32,386 nt of DNA, taken from Bacillota bacterium (GTDB lineage Bacteria; Bacillota; Clostridia; Christensenellales; SZUA-584). The notes under the pieces were generated by a model. That model was given only the letters and a program-made list of their open reading frames with translations. It ran no database searches and was not told where the DNA came from. Shown here in pieces: positions 1 through 7,675 of this stretch. Each line of letters starts with the position of its first letter. The first letter of the stretch is position 1. Location of the stretch: contig JAEZIZ010000008.1 in NCBI GenBank assembly GCA_023415915.1, positions 1 to 32,386 on the forward strand, written 5' to 3'. The translations under genes and the position numbers were made by a program.

Positions 1-1
1 G

Positions 2-364
2 ACGCTCACAGAGATACCTCAAAAGCTCTCGTTTCTGACCGCGATGCCCGAGTTTTCCAACGAGCTTTACTTCCACAAAAAGATGAAGACGGACGCCGGG
101 CAGGCGCTGCCCGTACTGAAGGAAGCACAAGCCGTGCTGGAAGCGCAGCAGGATTATTCGCTGGAGCCGCTAAAAGAGGCGCTGATGGCGCTCGTTGAGA
201 AGCTCGGCATAAAGAACGGCCAGCTGTTCTGGCCGCTGCGTATAGCGATATCCGGCACGGAAGTAACGCCGGGCGGCGCGGTAGAGATAGCGTGCCTGCT
301 GGGCAAGGAAGAAACGCTGCGCCGCTTGAATCAAAGCATACAAAGACTCGAGAACGGCAAATAA
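2..364 (+). CDS. gltX: Glutamyl-tRNA synthetase, C-terminal end (partial)
   Basis: This reading frame is open at the left edge of the window and ends at a TAA. It encodes only the last 120 or so residues of a class I glutamyl-tRNA synthetase, which charges tRNA(Glu) (or tRNA(Gln)) with glutamate in the cytoplasm. The visible part is the anticodon-binding helical domain. The segment with NGQLFWPLRIAISG, followed by TPGG and a LLGKEETLRRL tail, is the family's usual carboxy end. The catalytic HIGH and KMSKS motifs lie outside the window. An internal ATG at 44 is not a gene start, since homologous sequence continues upstream of it. A strong terminator follows 25 bases downstream, so gltX is last in its transcript. 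Confidence 0.93.
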   Translation, partial: TLTEIPQKLSFLTAMPEFSNELYFHKKMKTDAGQALPVLKEAQAVLEAQQDYSLEPLKEALMALVEKLGIKNGQLFWPLRIAISGTEVTPGGAVEIACLLGKEETLRRLNQSIQRLENGK

Positions 365-388
365 CCGCTGCAGCTTATACTGCAAATC

Positions 389-414
389 AACCACCCCTTC
401 AAGGGGTGGTTTTT
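389..414 (+). terminator. Rho-independent terminator of gltX
   Basis: A 10-bp stem (AACCACCCCT paired with AGGGGTGGTT) with a three-base loop runs straight into a T tract. It lies 25 bases after the gltX stop codon. Confidence 0.92.
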
Positions 415-484
415 CTTGAATCCTATACAGCTCTCGCTGGACAACCTTGCGGCATATTACGGTTCCGCATACTGTATAGTGTTA

Positions 485-592
485 AGATTCTTCGTACCTT
501 CGACCCTCAGAATGACACACGAGCTTTAGTCTATAAAAGACTGTTTTACGGTACTGGCTGCTTTTGTCATTCTGAGCGCAAGCGAAGAATCT
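485..592. repeat. Degenerate inverted repeat, TCATTCTGAG...GAAGAATC family
   Basis: The left arm (485-516, beginning GATTCTTCG and ending CAGAATGAC) is inverted in the right arm (566-592, GTCATTCTGAG to GAAGAATC), with about 50 bases between them. A relative of this unit lies at 16094-16176. It occupies the 365-base gap between gltX and lysS, where I see no credible gene; the open frame at 292-714 has no family resemblance and begins inside gltX. It looks like a small non-coding intergenic repeat, possibly MITE-like. Confidence 0.7.
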
Positions 593-669
593 TTACGCCT
601 GCGATATTGTTTAATTGTTTAATCTTTACGCTATATCCGTTACTCCACGTCTGGTTTTTATTAAGATAT

Positions 670-695
670 AAAAACGCCCCGGAAATATCCGGGGC
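670..695 (-). terminator. Terminator of the greA-lysS operon
   Basis: On the minus strand an 8-bp GC-rich stem (GCCCCGGA/TCCGGGGC) with a four-base loop is followed by GTTTTTA. It lies about 35 bases past the lysS stop. Confidence 0.9.
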
Positions 696-729
696 AACAA
701 ACTCGTTATATTAAGCTGTATATAGCGGC

Positions 730-2220
730 TTATTCTTTCGGCCTCATCGTGGGGAACAGTATTACGTCCCTTATTGACGATGAATTTGTGAGCAGCATTA
801 CAAGGCGGTCTATGCCTATGCCCATACCGCCGGTGGGCGGCATGCCGTACTCCAAAGCGGATATGAAATCCTCATCCATTACGTGCGCTTCGTCATCGCC
901 CTTGGCGCGCTGCCTTGCCTGTTCTAAGAACCTCTCGCGCTGGTCGTCCGGGTCGTTGAGCTCGGAAAACGCGTTGGCCATCTCCCTGCCGGTAATAAAC
1001 AGCTCGAACCGCTCGGTAAGCCACGGCGAGTCCTTCATCTTCTTCGCGAGCGGCGACACTTCTACGGGATAGCCCAGTATGAACGTAGGCTCAGCAAGGT
1101 TACCCTCCACGAACTGCTCAAAAGCCGCGTATAACAGCTCGCCCTTCGTAGTCTTGCCCTCCGCGTCCACATGTATCTTCTTAGCCAGTTCCTGCGCCTG
1201 TTCGTCGGTGCAGTCCGAAAAATCCGCGCCCGTGTACTGTTTTACGGCGTCAAGCATCGAAAGCCTTTTCCACGGCTTTTTAAGGCTTACGGCCTTGCCC
1301 TCGTATTCTATCTCAGTCGTGCCTAAAAGCCTTTGAGCGCAGCTTGAAATCATGTCTTCGCATATGGCCATCATTCCGTTTACGTCAGTATACGCCTCGT
1401 AAAGCTCTATAGTCGTAAACTCTGGGTTATGCTTAACCGACATGCCCTCGTTGCGGAATATCCTGCCCATCTCGTACACCTTGTCAAAGCCGCCGATGAT
1501 AAGCCGCTTTAGGTGCAGCTCCGTCGCTATCCTTAGGAACATGTCCAAATCGAGAGTATTGTGATGCGTGATAAAGGGGCGCGCCGCAGCGCCGCCCGCG
1601 CTGCCCATCAGAATCGGCGTTTCCACCTCGAGATACCCCAAGTTGTCAAGGTATTCACGTATGAACTTTATTATCTGCGTGCGCAACAGGAACACCCTGC
1701 GCACCTCCGGGTTTACTATGAGGTCGACATGGCGCTGGCGATAGCGCAGATCGGTATCCTTAAGCCCGTGAAACTTTTCTGGTAGCGGCTGAAGCGACTT
1801 GGAAAGCAGCGTAATCGCGTGCGCCTTAACGGATATTTCGCCGGTGCTCGTCTTGAAAACCTCGCCCTCAATCCCAATTATGTCGCCTATATCGAATTTC
1901 TTGTATTCGTCGTAAGCCTCGTCGCCCAGCGCGTCCTTGCGGACGTATATCTGTATGCGGCCGTCGGTATCCTGTATGTGCGAAAAGCTCGCTTTGCCCA
2001 TAAGGCGCTTGCTTATCATGCGCCCCGCGACGCTCACCGTTTTTCCTTCGAGCGTACTAAAGCCCGTCGTTACGTCTTTGGACGTGTGGGTGCGCCCATA
2101 GCACGTTAATAAAAACGGGTCGCGCCCGTTTTCTTTAAGCGTCTGAAGCTTTTCGCGCCGTATACGCTGCTGTTCGCTTATATCTTCGTTATTCTGTTCA
2201 AAGTGTTCCTGTTCAGACAT
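730..2220 (-). CDS. lysS: Lysyl-tRNA synthetase, class II
   Basis: This enzyme charges tRNA(Lys) with lysine using ATP. The 496-residue length is normal for bacterial LysRS. An N-terminal OB-fold anticodon-binding domain covers roughly residues 60-145, with GRMISKRLMGKASF and the F-x-H-I-Q-D strand. The class II core then follows: motif 1 near 170-202 (ending EVETPIL), motif 2 near 254-275 (FRNEGMSVKHNPEFT) and motif 3 near the end (GMGIGIDRLVML). The ATG is preceded by AAGGAG at good spacing. It starts 9 bases after the greA stop, so the two are surely co-transcribed; greA-lysS is a common pair in Firmicutes. A GC-rich terminator ends the operon. Nothing is missing. Confidence 0.98.
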   Translation of the reverse strand: MSEQEHFEQNNEDISEQQRIRREKLQTLKENGRDPFLLTCYGRTHTSKDVTTGFSTLEGKTVSVAGRMISKRLMGKASFSHIQDTDGRIQIYVRKDALGDEAYDEYKKFDIGDIIGIEGEVFKTSTGEISVKAHAITLLSKSLQPLPEKFHGLKDTDLRYRQRHVDLIVNPEVRRVFLLRTQIIKFIREYLDNLGYLEVETPILMGSAGGAAARPFITHHNTLDLDMFLRIATELHLKRLIIGGFDKVYEMGRIFRNEGMSVKHNPEFTTIELYEAYTDVNGMMAICEDMISSCAQRLLGTTEIEYEGKAVSLKKPWKRLSMLDAVKQYTGADFSDCTDEQAQELAKKIHVDAEGKTTKGELLYAAFEQFVEGNLAEPTFILGYPVEVSPLAKKMKDSPWLTERFELFITGREMANAFSELNDPDDQRERFLEQARQRAKGDDEAHVMDEDFISALEYGMPPTGGMGIGIDRLVMLLTNSSSIRDVILFPTMRPKE

Positions 2221-2229
2221 TTATGCTCC

Positions 2230-2706
2230 TTATTTATGTATGCTTAATATCTTAAAGCTGATAGTGCCCGTAGGAGTGGTAACGGTAGCAGTATCGCCCA
2301 CGCGTTTGCCCATAAGAGCGCTTCCCACCGGAGATTCGTTGGACAGGCGTTTATTGTCCGCGTCGGCCTCCACAGAATGGACAATTAAGTATTCTTCCTC
2401 TTCGCCCATCTCCTCGTCAAGTATCCGTACATATGTTCCCAGGCTGACTACGGACATATCAATAGAGCTGTCGTCCAAAAGCACCGCGTTGCGCAGCAGC
2501 TTTTCGAGCTGGGCTATCTCCGTCTCTACTCTTGCCTGTTCGTTTTTAGCCTCGTCGTATTCGGCGTTTTCGCTTAAATCGCCGAAAGCGCGCGCCTCTT
2601 TTATCTGCTCGGATATCTCAGCCCGTCTTACGGTCTTTAAATATTCAAGTTTGGCCTGCTTCTCCTTTAATCCAGCTTCCGTCAGTATGACCCGATTGTT
2701 AGACAT
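2230..2706 (-). CDS. greA: Transcription elongation factor GreA
   Basis: GreA inserts a coiled coil into the secondary channel of RNA polymerase and promotes cleavage of backtracked transcripts. The 158-residue length matches the family. The N-terminal coiled coil (about 1-75) carries the tip motif FGDLSENAEYDEAK, with the acidic catalytic pair at Asp43 and Glu46. The C-terminal FKBP-like domain (about 80-158) ends in the usual TPTGTISFKILSI strand. A strong ribosome-binding site (GGGGGAGG) precedes the ATG. It is the first gene of the greA-lysS operon and is driven from the shared control region that also serves serC. Confidence 0.98.
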   Translation of the reverse strand: MSNNRVILTEAGLKEKQAKLEYLKTVRRAEISEQIKEARAFGDLSENAEYDEAKNEQARVETEIAQLEKLLRNAVLLDDSSIDMSVVSLGTYVRILDEEMGEEEEYLIVHSVEADADNKRLSNESPVGSALMGKRVGDTATVTTPTGTISFKILSIHK

Positions 2707-2763
2707 AAATATGCCTCCCCCAGTTAAATGCTTTGTTAAGATAATATGTGCCGTTAAAACGTT

Positions 2764-2772
2764 ATTATACCA
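2764..2772 (-). promoter_or_regulatory. greA promoter, extended -10
   Basis: On the minus strand TGGTATAAT is a perfect TATAAT preceded by a TG extension, 58 bases upstream of the greA ATG. No good -35 is seen, which fits an extended -10 promoter. Confidence 0.65.
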
Positions 2773-2931
2773 AAAATATTTCTGCGGTAAGGCAGAGACA
2801 ATTTAACCAATTTTATATTATAGGTGATTATATGGCAAGCAAAAATAGATGTCAAGGAAAATACACAATATACCCGGTTGCAGTATGCGCTGTTATTTAT
2901 TATATTATTATATATTAGCAGGCTAAATCAC

Positions 2932-2960
2932 TTGCCATTCGTTCAATACAGGAATATAAT
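2932..2960 (+). promoter_or_regulatory. serC promoter (sigma-A)
   Basis: A TTGCCA -35 (2932-2937) and a perfect TATAAT -10 (2955-2960) are separated by 17 bases. The predicted transcription start is near 2967, leaving a leader of about 85 bases before serC. Confidence 0.8.
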
Positions 2961-2972
2961 AGTCTGCAATAA

Positions 2973-2990
2973 TTGTTAATTATTTAACAA
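2973..2990. promoter_or_regulatory. Candidate Rex (NADH/NAD+ sensor) operator
   Basis: The 18-base site TTGTTAA-TTAT-TTAACAA is a perfect 7+7 inverted repeat with a four-base spacer. Flanking bases A and T extend the palindrome by one pair on each side. It equals the clostridial Rex consensus TTGTTAA-N4-TTAACAA as I remember it. It begins about six bases after the predicted start of the serC promoter, where a bound repressor would block transcription. The regulator gene itself is not in the window. Confidence 0.7.
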
Positions 2991-3050
2991 TAGTGTCAAA
3001 ACGCGGCGGGGCAGCCGTTAATATAATTTTAACGATTAAAGGAGTGTCAT

Positions 3051-4127
3051 ATGAGAGTTTACAACTTTTCTCCGGGTCCTGCAATGCTTCCCGAAGACGT
3101 GCTTAAAGAAGCGCAACGCGAGCTGGTGTGCTACAAAGACACAGGGATGTCTGTGCTGGAGATGAGCCACCGCTCTCCCGAGTGGGAAGCGATAATGGCA
3201 AAGGCCGAAAGCGACTTTCGCCAGGTGATGAACGTGCCCCAAAACTATAAGGTTCTGTTCCTGCAAGGCGGCGCGTCACTTCAGTTCGCGATGGTGCCTA
3301 TGAATCTGATGAACGTTTACCATCGCGCTTACTACATGGCTACGGGCTCGTTCGCAAAAAACGCGATAAGCGAGGCAAAGAAGATAGGGGAAGTAAAAGT
3401 AGTCGCATCGTCGGAGGATAAAGTATTTTCGTATATACCCGAAACGACGCCGGAAATGTTTGAGGGAGACGCCGATTACGTGCACATAACGCAGAACAAC
3501 ACTATTTACGGCACTCGTTTTACCAAACTTCCTCCCGTAGGCGATAAGCCGCTGGTGGCCGACGTTTCGTCAATGATACTCGGGGAAGAGATAGACGTAA
3601 ACAAATACGGACTGCTTTACGCCGGCGCGCAGAAAAACATTGGGCCAGCCGGGCTTACCGTAGTAATAATAAGGGAAGACCTTTTGGAGCGCTCTTCCGA
3701 CAGCCTGCCCAAAATGCTCAGCTACAAAGTACAGGCGGAAAAGGGCTCCATGTACAACACGCCGCCCGCGTTCTCCATATACATCGCGGGGCTCGTATAC
3801 GAGTATCTGCTGAAAAACGGCGGCGTGAAAGAGATGCAGAAACGCAACGAGCGAAAAGCCGGGCTGCTTTACGATTTCCTCGACTCGTCGGGCCTTTTTA
3901 AGGGAACAGCCGCAAAGAAGGACAGATCGCTTATGAACGTGACGTTTGTGACGGGCAGCGACGAACTTGACAAAAAGTTTGTGTCCGAAGCCAAAACCGA
4001 AGGTTTGGTGAACTTAAAAGGCCACAGGTCTGTGGGCGGCATGCGGGCGAGCATCTATAACGCTATGCCGGAAGAGGGCGTGAAAAAGCTTGTCGATTTC
4101 ATGAAAGAATTCGAGAGAAAGGCATAA
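3051..4127 (+). CDS. serC: Phosphoserine aminotransferase
   Basis: This PLP enzyme transfers the amino group of glutamate to 3-phosphohydroxypyruvate to give phosphoserine, the second step of serine synthesis. The 358-residue length is standard. The N-terminal signature YNFSPGPAMLPEDVL is present, as is the substrate loop MSHRSPEW near 38-45. The PLP-binding lysine is Lys195 in YAGAQKNIGPAG. The C terminus VGGMRASIYNAMP matches the class V aminotransferase fold used by SerC. The start ATG has AAAGGAG upstream. It is the first gene of a serC-serA operon under a strong sigma-A promoter with a Rex-like operator. No serB-type phosphatase is nearby. Confidence 0.98.
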   Translation: MRVYNFSPGPAMLPEDVLKEAQRELVCYKDTGMSVLEMSHRSPEWEAIMAKAESDFRQVMNVPQNYKVLFLQGGASLQFAMVPMNLMNVYHRAYYMATGSFAKNAISEAKKIGEVKVVASSEDKVFSYIPETTPEMFEGDADYVHITQNNTIYGTRFTKLPPVGDKPLVADVSSMILGEEIDVNKYGLLYAGAQKNIGPAGLTVVIIREDLLERSSDSLPKMLSYKVQAEKGSMYNTPPAFSIYIAGLVYEYLLKNGGVKEMQKRNERKAGLLYDFLDSSGLFKGTAAKKDRSLMNVTFVTGSDELDKKFVSEAKTEGLVNLKGHRSVGGMRASIYNAMPEEGVKKLVDFMKEFERKA

Positions 4128-4138
4128 AGGGCAAGGAC

Positions 4139-5305
4139 ATGTATAATATAAGAAAACTCAATTCCATTTCGGGCGCAATATACGAATATCTCGATAAAAA
4201 CACATGCAACATAGGCGAAAACGTTGAGGACTGCGACGCAATACTTGTACGCAGCGCGAACTGCCATGAGCTCGAGTTTCCGCAAAACCTCGTAGCGATA
4301 GCGCGCGCGGGCGCGGGCGTAAACAACATACCTATAGACAAGTGCTCCAAGATGGGCATCGTCGTGTTCAACACGCCGGGAGCAAACGCGAACGCCGTAA
4401 AAGAGCTCGTGCTCGCCGCTATGTTCATCGCGAGCCGGAATATAGTAGACGCCATAGAGTGGGCAAAGACTCTAAAAGGCGCCGCGGATATAATGCAGCT
4501 GGTGGAGAAGGGCAAGAAACAATTCGTAGGCCCCGAGCTTTACGGCAAAACGCTGGGCGTAATAGGCCTTGGCGCGATAGGCGTGATGGTCGCGAATGCG
4601 GCGCACGCTCTGGGTATGAAAGTCATAGGTTACGATCCGTACATATCCATAGAGTCGGCGTGGGGGCTGTCCCAGTACGTCGGGCGGGCACTTACGCTTG
4701 ACGAACTGCTTGAGGAGTCGGACTACATAACGCTGCACGTACCGCTTGTGGACAACACGAAAAGCTTCATTGGAAAAGCCGAGATAGCGAAGATGAAAAA
4801 AGGCGCGATACTGCTTAACTTCGCGCGCAACGGGCTTGTAGACTACGAGCCTCTTTACGAGGCGCTGAAATCCCGGAAGATAGGCACATACGTCACCGAT
4901 TTTCCCACCGACGAACTGCTTGGCCTGCCGGGCGCGATATGCATACCGCACCTCGGGGCGTCGACGCCCGAGTCGGAGGAAAACTGCGCGAGGATGGCGG
5001 CGCAGCAGCTAAGAGACTATCTTGACACCGGCGACATAACGAACTCGGTCAACATGCCGGGCGCAAAGCTGCCGTTCTCGGGATTGTTCAGGATAGCGGT
5101 GATACACGCTAACAAATCGGGCATGGTGGGGCAGATGACGGCTATACTGGCCGAAACTGGCGCCAACATCACCGACATGCTCAACAAGTCGAAGGGCGAT
5201 ATCGCTTACACGATAATGAACCTCGACGAAAAAGTGCCCGCGGAGGCGGTTGATAAGTTAAGAACGATAGAAGGCGTAATAAGAGTAAGGACGTTTGAAA
5301 AGTAA
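4139..5305 (+). CDS. serA: D-3-phosphoglycerate dehydrogenase with ACT domain
   Basis: This enzyme oxidises 3-phosphoglycerate to 3-phosphohydroxypyruvate with NAD+, the first committed step of serine synthesis. The 388 residues form the short bacterial type. The Rossmann loop is GLGAIG at 143-148. The catalytic triad of the 2-hydroxyacid dehydrogenase family appears as Arg230 (NFARNG), Glu259 (FPTDEL) and His271 (PHLGAST). A C-terminal ACT domain begins near residue 317 (FRIAVIHANKSGMVGQ) and may sense serine. The intervening ASB domain of the long form is absent. It starts 11 bases after serC, with AAGGA upstream of the ATG, and a terminator follows. NADH is a direct product, which gives sense to the Rex-like operator upstream. 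Confidence 0.96.
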   Translation: MYNIRKLNSISGAIYEYLDKNTCNIGENVEDCDAILVRSANCHELEFPQNLVAIARAGAGVNNIPIDKCSKMGIVVFNTPGANANAVKELVLAAMFIASRNIVDAIEWAKTLKGAADIMQLVEKGKKQFVGPELYGKTLGVIGLGAIGVMVANAAHALGMKVIGYDPYISIESAWGLSQYVGRALTLDELLEESDYITLHVPLVDNTKSFIGKAEIAKMKKGAILLNFARNGLVDYEPLYEALKSRKIGTYVTDFPTDELLGLPGAICIPHLGASTPESEENCARMAAQQLRDYLDTGDITNSVNMPGAKLPFSGLFRIAVIHANKSGMVGQMTAILAETGANITDMLNKSKGDIAYTIMNLDEKVPAEAVDKLRTIEGVIRVRTFEK

Positions 5306-5320
5306 GCAAATACAACAAAG

Positions 5321-5349
5321 GCCGCGGGCATAACGCCTGCGGCTTTTTT
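5321..5349 (+). terminator. Terminator of serC-serA
   Basis: A 9-bp GC-rich stem (GCCGCGGGC with GCCTGCGGC, one G-T pair) and a five-base loop precede six T residues. It lies 15 bases after the serA stop. Confidence 0.92.
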
Positions 5350-5402
5350 ACTGGATTCCAAGAAGCAGTGAGGCTTTTTAGGTATACCCCTCCGCCTCGT
5401 GT

Positions 5403-6443
5403 CTATTGTTCATTTCCCAGCGTTATTACAGTCTCGCCTATGCGCGTTGCGCTCAAGCCCTCAATATAGAACGCATTGGTTTCGGTTTCCGTAAACGAAG
5501 GCTGTGAAAAACACATATGGAGAGGGAGGCCGTGCGGGCCTATTGGCTGGCGGTTTTCTTTTGTTCCCACGAATATAGCCGTCGGGCCGTCCGCGCCGCC
5601 TATTATGCCAATGGCGGCAGCGCCGGGCTCTTCATTCGCCAAAAAATCCTCCGGACCGACAGCGCCGCCCGTCTCTATGCTGCTGTTAAACACCAGCGAA
5701 GAGCCTTCGGGCAGCTCGGGGTCTATTTCGTACGTCGCAAGCGCTGCATGCAGCCTGCGGGTCATGCCCTGCGTTATGGGAAGCTTCGTAGTTTCGGCCT
5801 TTCCGATATACAAAGTGTGCGTTTTCTTTGTGGCGGGGTCTGTTAATTCTATCTGCGTTCCCGCGCTTTCGGGCAGCTCAAAGCGTATGTTCAGCGGGTA
5901 AAACCACTGCATCGCCGAAACGGATAACCGCATGCTTTTCATACTGACCGGCAGCAGAAGGCGAAGGAGCCTTTCCCTGCGGCTCGCGCTTTGCTGGTAA
6001 CTTGCGCGTACGCGCTGGCAGGCAAACGGCTGATTATTGCCGATATACCGCCGGTACGCCCTGCGCAGCGGCTTCAAGCTTTCATGCTGCCCCGCCCGCG
6101 GAACGGATACGGCGTAGCTGTAAGATATGTCGCCAAGCCGCTGCGTTTTGTTAAGCCATATTTCCTGTAGGGATATTGTCTTGAATGGATTTTCCTGTTC
6201 CGCGCAGCGCCGCTCGGAAGGTGTTAGCTTTTCTTCGACGGATTCGTAGCGGTTAATATATTCCGTAAGCTCCGCCTCGTCCGCAAAGCTTAATATATCG
6301 AACACTATCCCTCCGGGGAAGCGGTAGACGGCGGGTATTACGCAGCGCATCCCCGCGTACTCAAAGTTCCAGCCCGCCGCCTGTCTGCGGCCGCGCCTGC
6401 CTTTACCCCTATGCCATAAGCTCGTATCAAAACATACTTTCAT
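5403..6443 (-). CDS. Conserved protein of unknown function with a GGADGPT motif
   Basis: I cannot assign a function. The 346 residues have no signal peptide and no clear membrane helix. The N terminus reads MKVCFDTSLWHRG and is followed by a basic patch (GKGRRGRR). A conserved-looking middle holds YPLNIRFELPE and TKKTHTLYIG. Near residues 275-292 lies AAIGIIGGADGPTAIFV, which matches the Asp-containing signature of Na+-pumping decarboxylase beta subunits (OadB/GcdB/MmdB), though nothing else resembles those membrane proteins. A PHGLPLHMCFSQPSF block follows near the C terminus. The frame runs further upstream to 6485, but I prefer the ATG at 6443, because the sequence from there looks like the start of a family I recall from Clostridia. 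Neither start has a convincing ribosome-binding site. It stands alone, convergent with serA. Confidence 0.75.
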   Translation of the reverse strand: MKVCFDTSLWHRGKGRRGRRQAAGWNFEYAGMRCVIPAVYRFPGGIVFDILSFADEAELTEYINRYESVEEKLTPSERRCAEQENPFKTISLQEIWLNKTQRLGDISYSYAVSVPRAGQHESLKPLRRAYRRYIGNNQPFACQRVRASYQQSASRRERLLRLLLPVSMKSMRLSVSAMQWFYPLNIRFELPESAGTQIELTDPATKKTHTLYIGKAETTKLPITQGMTRRLHAALATYEIDPELPEGSSLVFNSSIETGGAVGPEDFLANEEPGAAAIGIIGGADGPTAIFVGTKENRQPIGPHGLPLHMCFSQPSFTETETNAFYIEGLSATRIGETVITLGNEQ

Positions 6444-6559
6444 AATAACGTATACTTTACAATAAAAGATCAGGCTGCGCAACATAAAGAAACTTTATGA
6501 GCGCATGTAGGGGAGGGTCTCCGCGCCCTCCTGATACCGATTTATTTGCCGATACTCGT

Positions 6560-6591
6560 ATAAAACAGCCGCGGACAGTATTTGCCGCGGC
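6560..6591 (-). terminator. Terminator of the two-component operon
   Basis: On the minus strand GCCGCGG and CCGCGGC form a 7-bp stem with a 10-base loop, followed by TGTTTTAT. It lies about 30 bases beyond the last gene of the operon. Confidence 0.75.
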
Positions 6592-6622
6592 CAACATGAA
6601 TAATTGTGGATGGTAAGCTCGT

Positions 6623-7612
6623 TCAATTTACCGGGGGTGCGAATGAGGGCAGGGGCGTGCTTTGCGCGCTTTCAATTCCGGGAGCGGTATACCATTCGAC
6701 ATATGACATTCCATCGGGCGGGTAGTCGTCGGCTTCATCTTCATAGAAGTAGCCCCACGTGCACGCGTTTTTCGTCGGGTGGGACATAAATATTTTGGGG
6801 ATTATTTCCTCAGCTCCCCAGAAACTCAACGAATAGCATCTGCCTGTCTCCATATACACCTGGCAATCGACCTGCATAGCTCCAGCCACGTCGGGTTCAA
6901 AACCCTGATTGGCGTTGTACCAGACGAATTGTGTGGCTCCGATCTTAACGTTTTCTATGCTGCGTCCGTCCGTGACATAGCTGTTTATCATATTTACGGC
7001 AGTTTGTATGTATTTGTCATTTGGGCTGTTATACATGTCAGCAGTGCTGCCCTCGGGGGTAGTACCTGTAGTGTCATTCTCATATTCCCCCAGAGTGATG
7101 AATTTTCCTACGTTTCTCGATTTAGCCTCAAAAGTAAGAACATCCCCCGAAATTGCATCAACATAACATGAAAAATCGGAACTGTATACATACCATCTTT
7201 TAACCGGGTAAGTCTTTCTGCCATTTACACAATACACAATATAATCATCACCCATTGTTGCCGTAACGTCGCTTTTATCCGTGTCAATATTGAACATTTT
7301 GGCTACATCCATGCACGCGCCAATTGCGTCGTCCTCGGATATAGGCTGCTGTGACGCGCCCTCCGCGCTTGCCTCATCAGGGGCTTCTGACTTCTCGGGC
7401 GCTGCCGATACTTCGGCCAAATTTGCCTCCGCGCTTGGCTGCGATGTTTCGGAAAGCGCCGCGGCCTCAAAGCTTTTGGCCTGCTCTATTACCTTTTGCT
7501 CCTCCGCGCCCATCACTATCTGAATAGCCACTATAAACACCGCGGCGCTGACGAGTATGATTGCGGCGGCGGCAATAAACACCCTTATTTTCCCACGTTT
7601 AAACTTTTCCAT
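6623..7612 (-). CDS. Membrane-anchored PepSY-like extracytoplasmic protein
   Basis: The 329 residues start with a basic tip and one membrane helix (about 11-34) with no cysteine lipobox, so the rest should sit outside the cell. Residues 36-95 form a low-complexity Ala/Glu/Ser/Pro linker. The following part (WYVYSSDFSCYVDAISGDVLTF) resembles a PepSY-type beta unit, where a V-D-A-x-T/S-G-x-V-L turn is typical. The C-terminal half (about 195-310) is rich in aromatic residues and unfamiliar; the tail is again Ser/Pro rich. The ribosome-binding site AAGGAG is good. It lies 63 bases after the kinase gene with no terminator between, so it is probably the third gene of the response regulator-kinase operon and may be that system's sensor partner or target. 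Function not known. Confidence 0.8.
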   Translation of the reverse strand: MEKFKRGKIRVFIAAAAIILVSAAVFIVAIQIVMGAEEQKVIEQAKSFEAAALSETSQPSAEANLAEVSAAPEKSEAPDEASAEGASQQPISEDDAIGACMDVAKMFNIDTDKSDVTATMGDDYIVYCVNGRKTYPVKRWYVYSSDFSCYVDAISGDVLTFEAKSRNVGKFITLGEYENDTTGTTPEGSTADMYNSPNDKYIQTAVNMINSYVTDGRSIENVKIGATQFVWYNANQGFEPDVAGAMQVDCQVYMETGRCYSLSFWGAEEIIPKIFMSHPTKNACTWGYFYEDEADDYPPDGMSYVEWYTAPGIESAQSTPLPSFAPPVN

Positions 7613-7675
7613 AACAAACTCTCCTTTCTGACGCTTAGTTTAAGCTGCATTTATTTCCAAAAAGCAATGATTATG

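Noticed and set aside
292..714. A 140-codon open frame across the gltX end and the following gap
   Set aside because: It begins inside gltX, crosses the gltX terminator and an inverted repeat, has no ribosome-binding site and resembles no protein.
2240..2806. A 188-codon frame antisense to greA
   Set aside because: It is serine-rich shadow coding opposite a clear GreA. Its composition follows from the greA codons.
2832..2938. Inverted pair ATGGCAAG and CTTGCCAT about 100 bases apart upstream of serC
   Set aside because: Eight bases at that distance is weak, and the right half is simply the -35 region. No third copy was seen.
3016..3034. CGTTAA/TTAACG palindrome just before serC
   Set aside because: Arms of six bases with a seven-base spacer do not fit the Rex spacing, and no -35 goes with the TATAAT inside it.
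2820..3050. Possible T-box or riboswitch leader for serC
   Set aside because: I looked for the T-box AGGGTGG-type sequence and a specifier loop and found neither. The leader is short, and the Rex-like palindrome explains its main structure.
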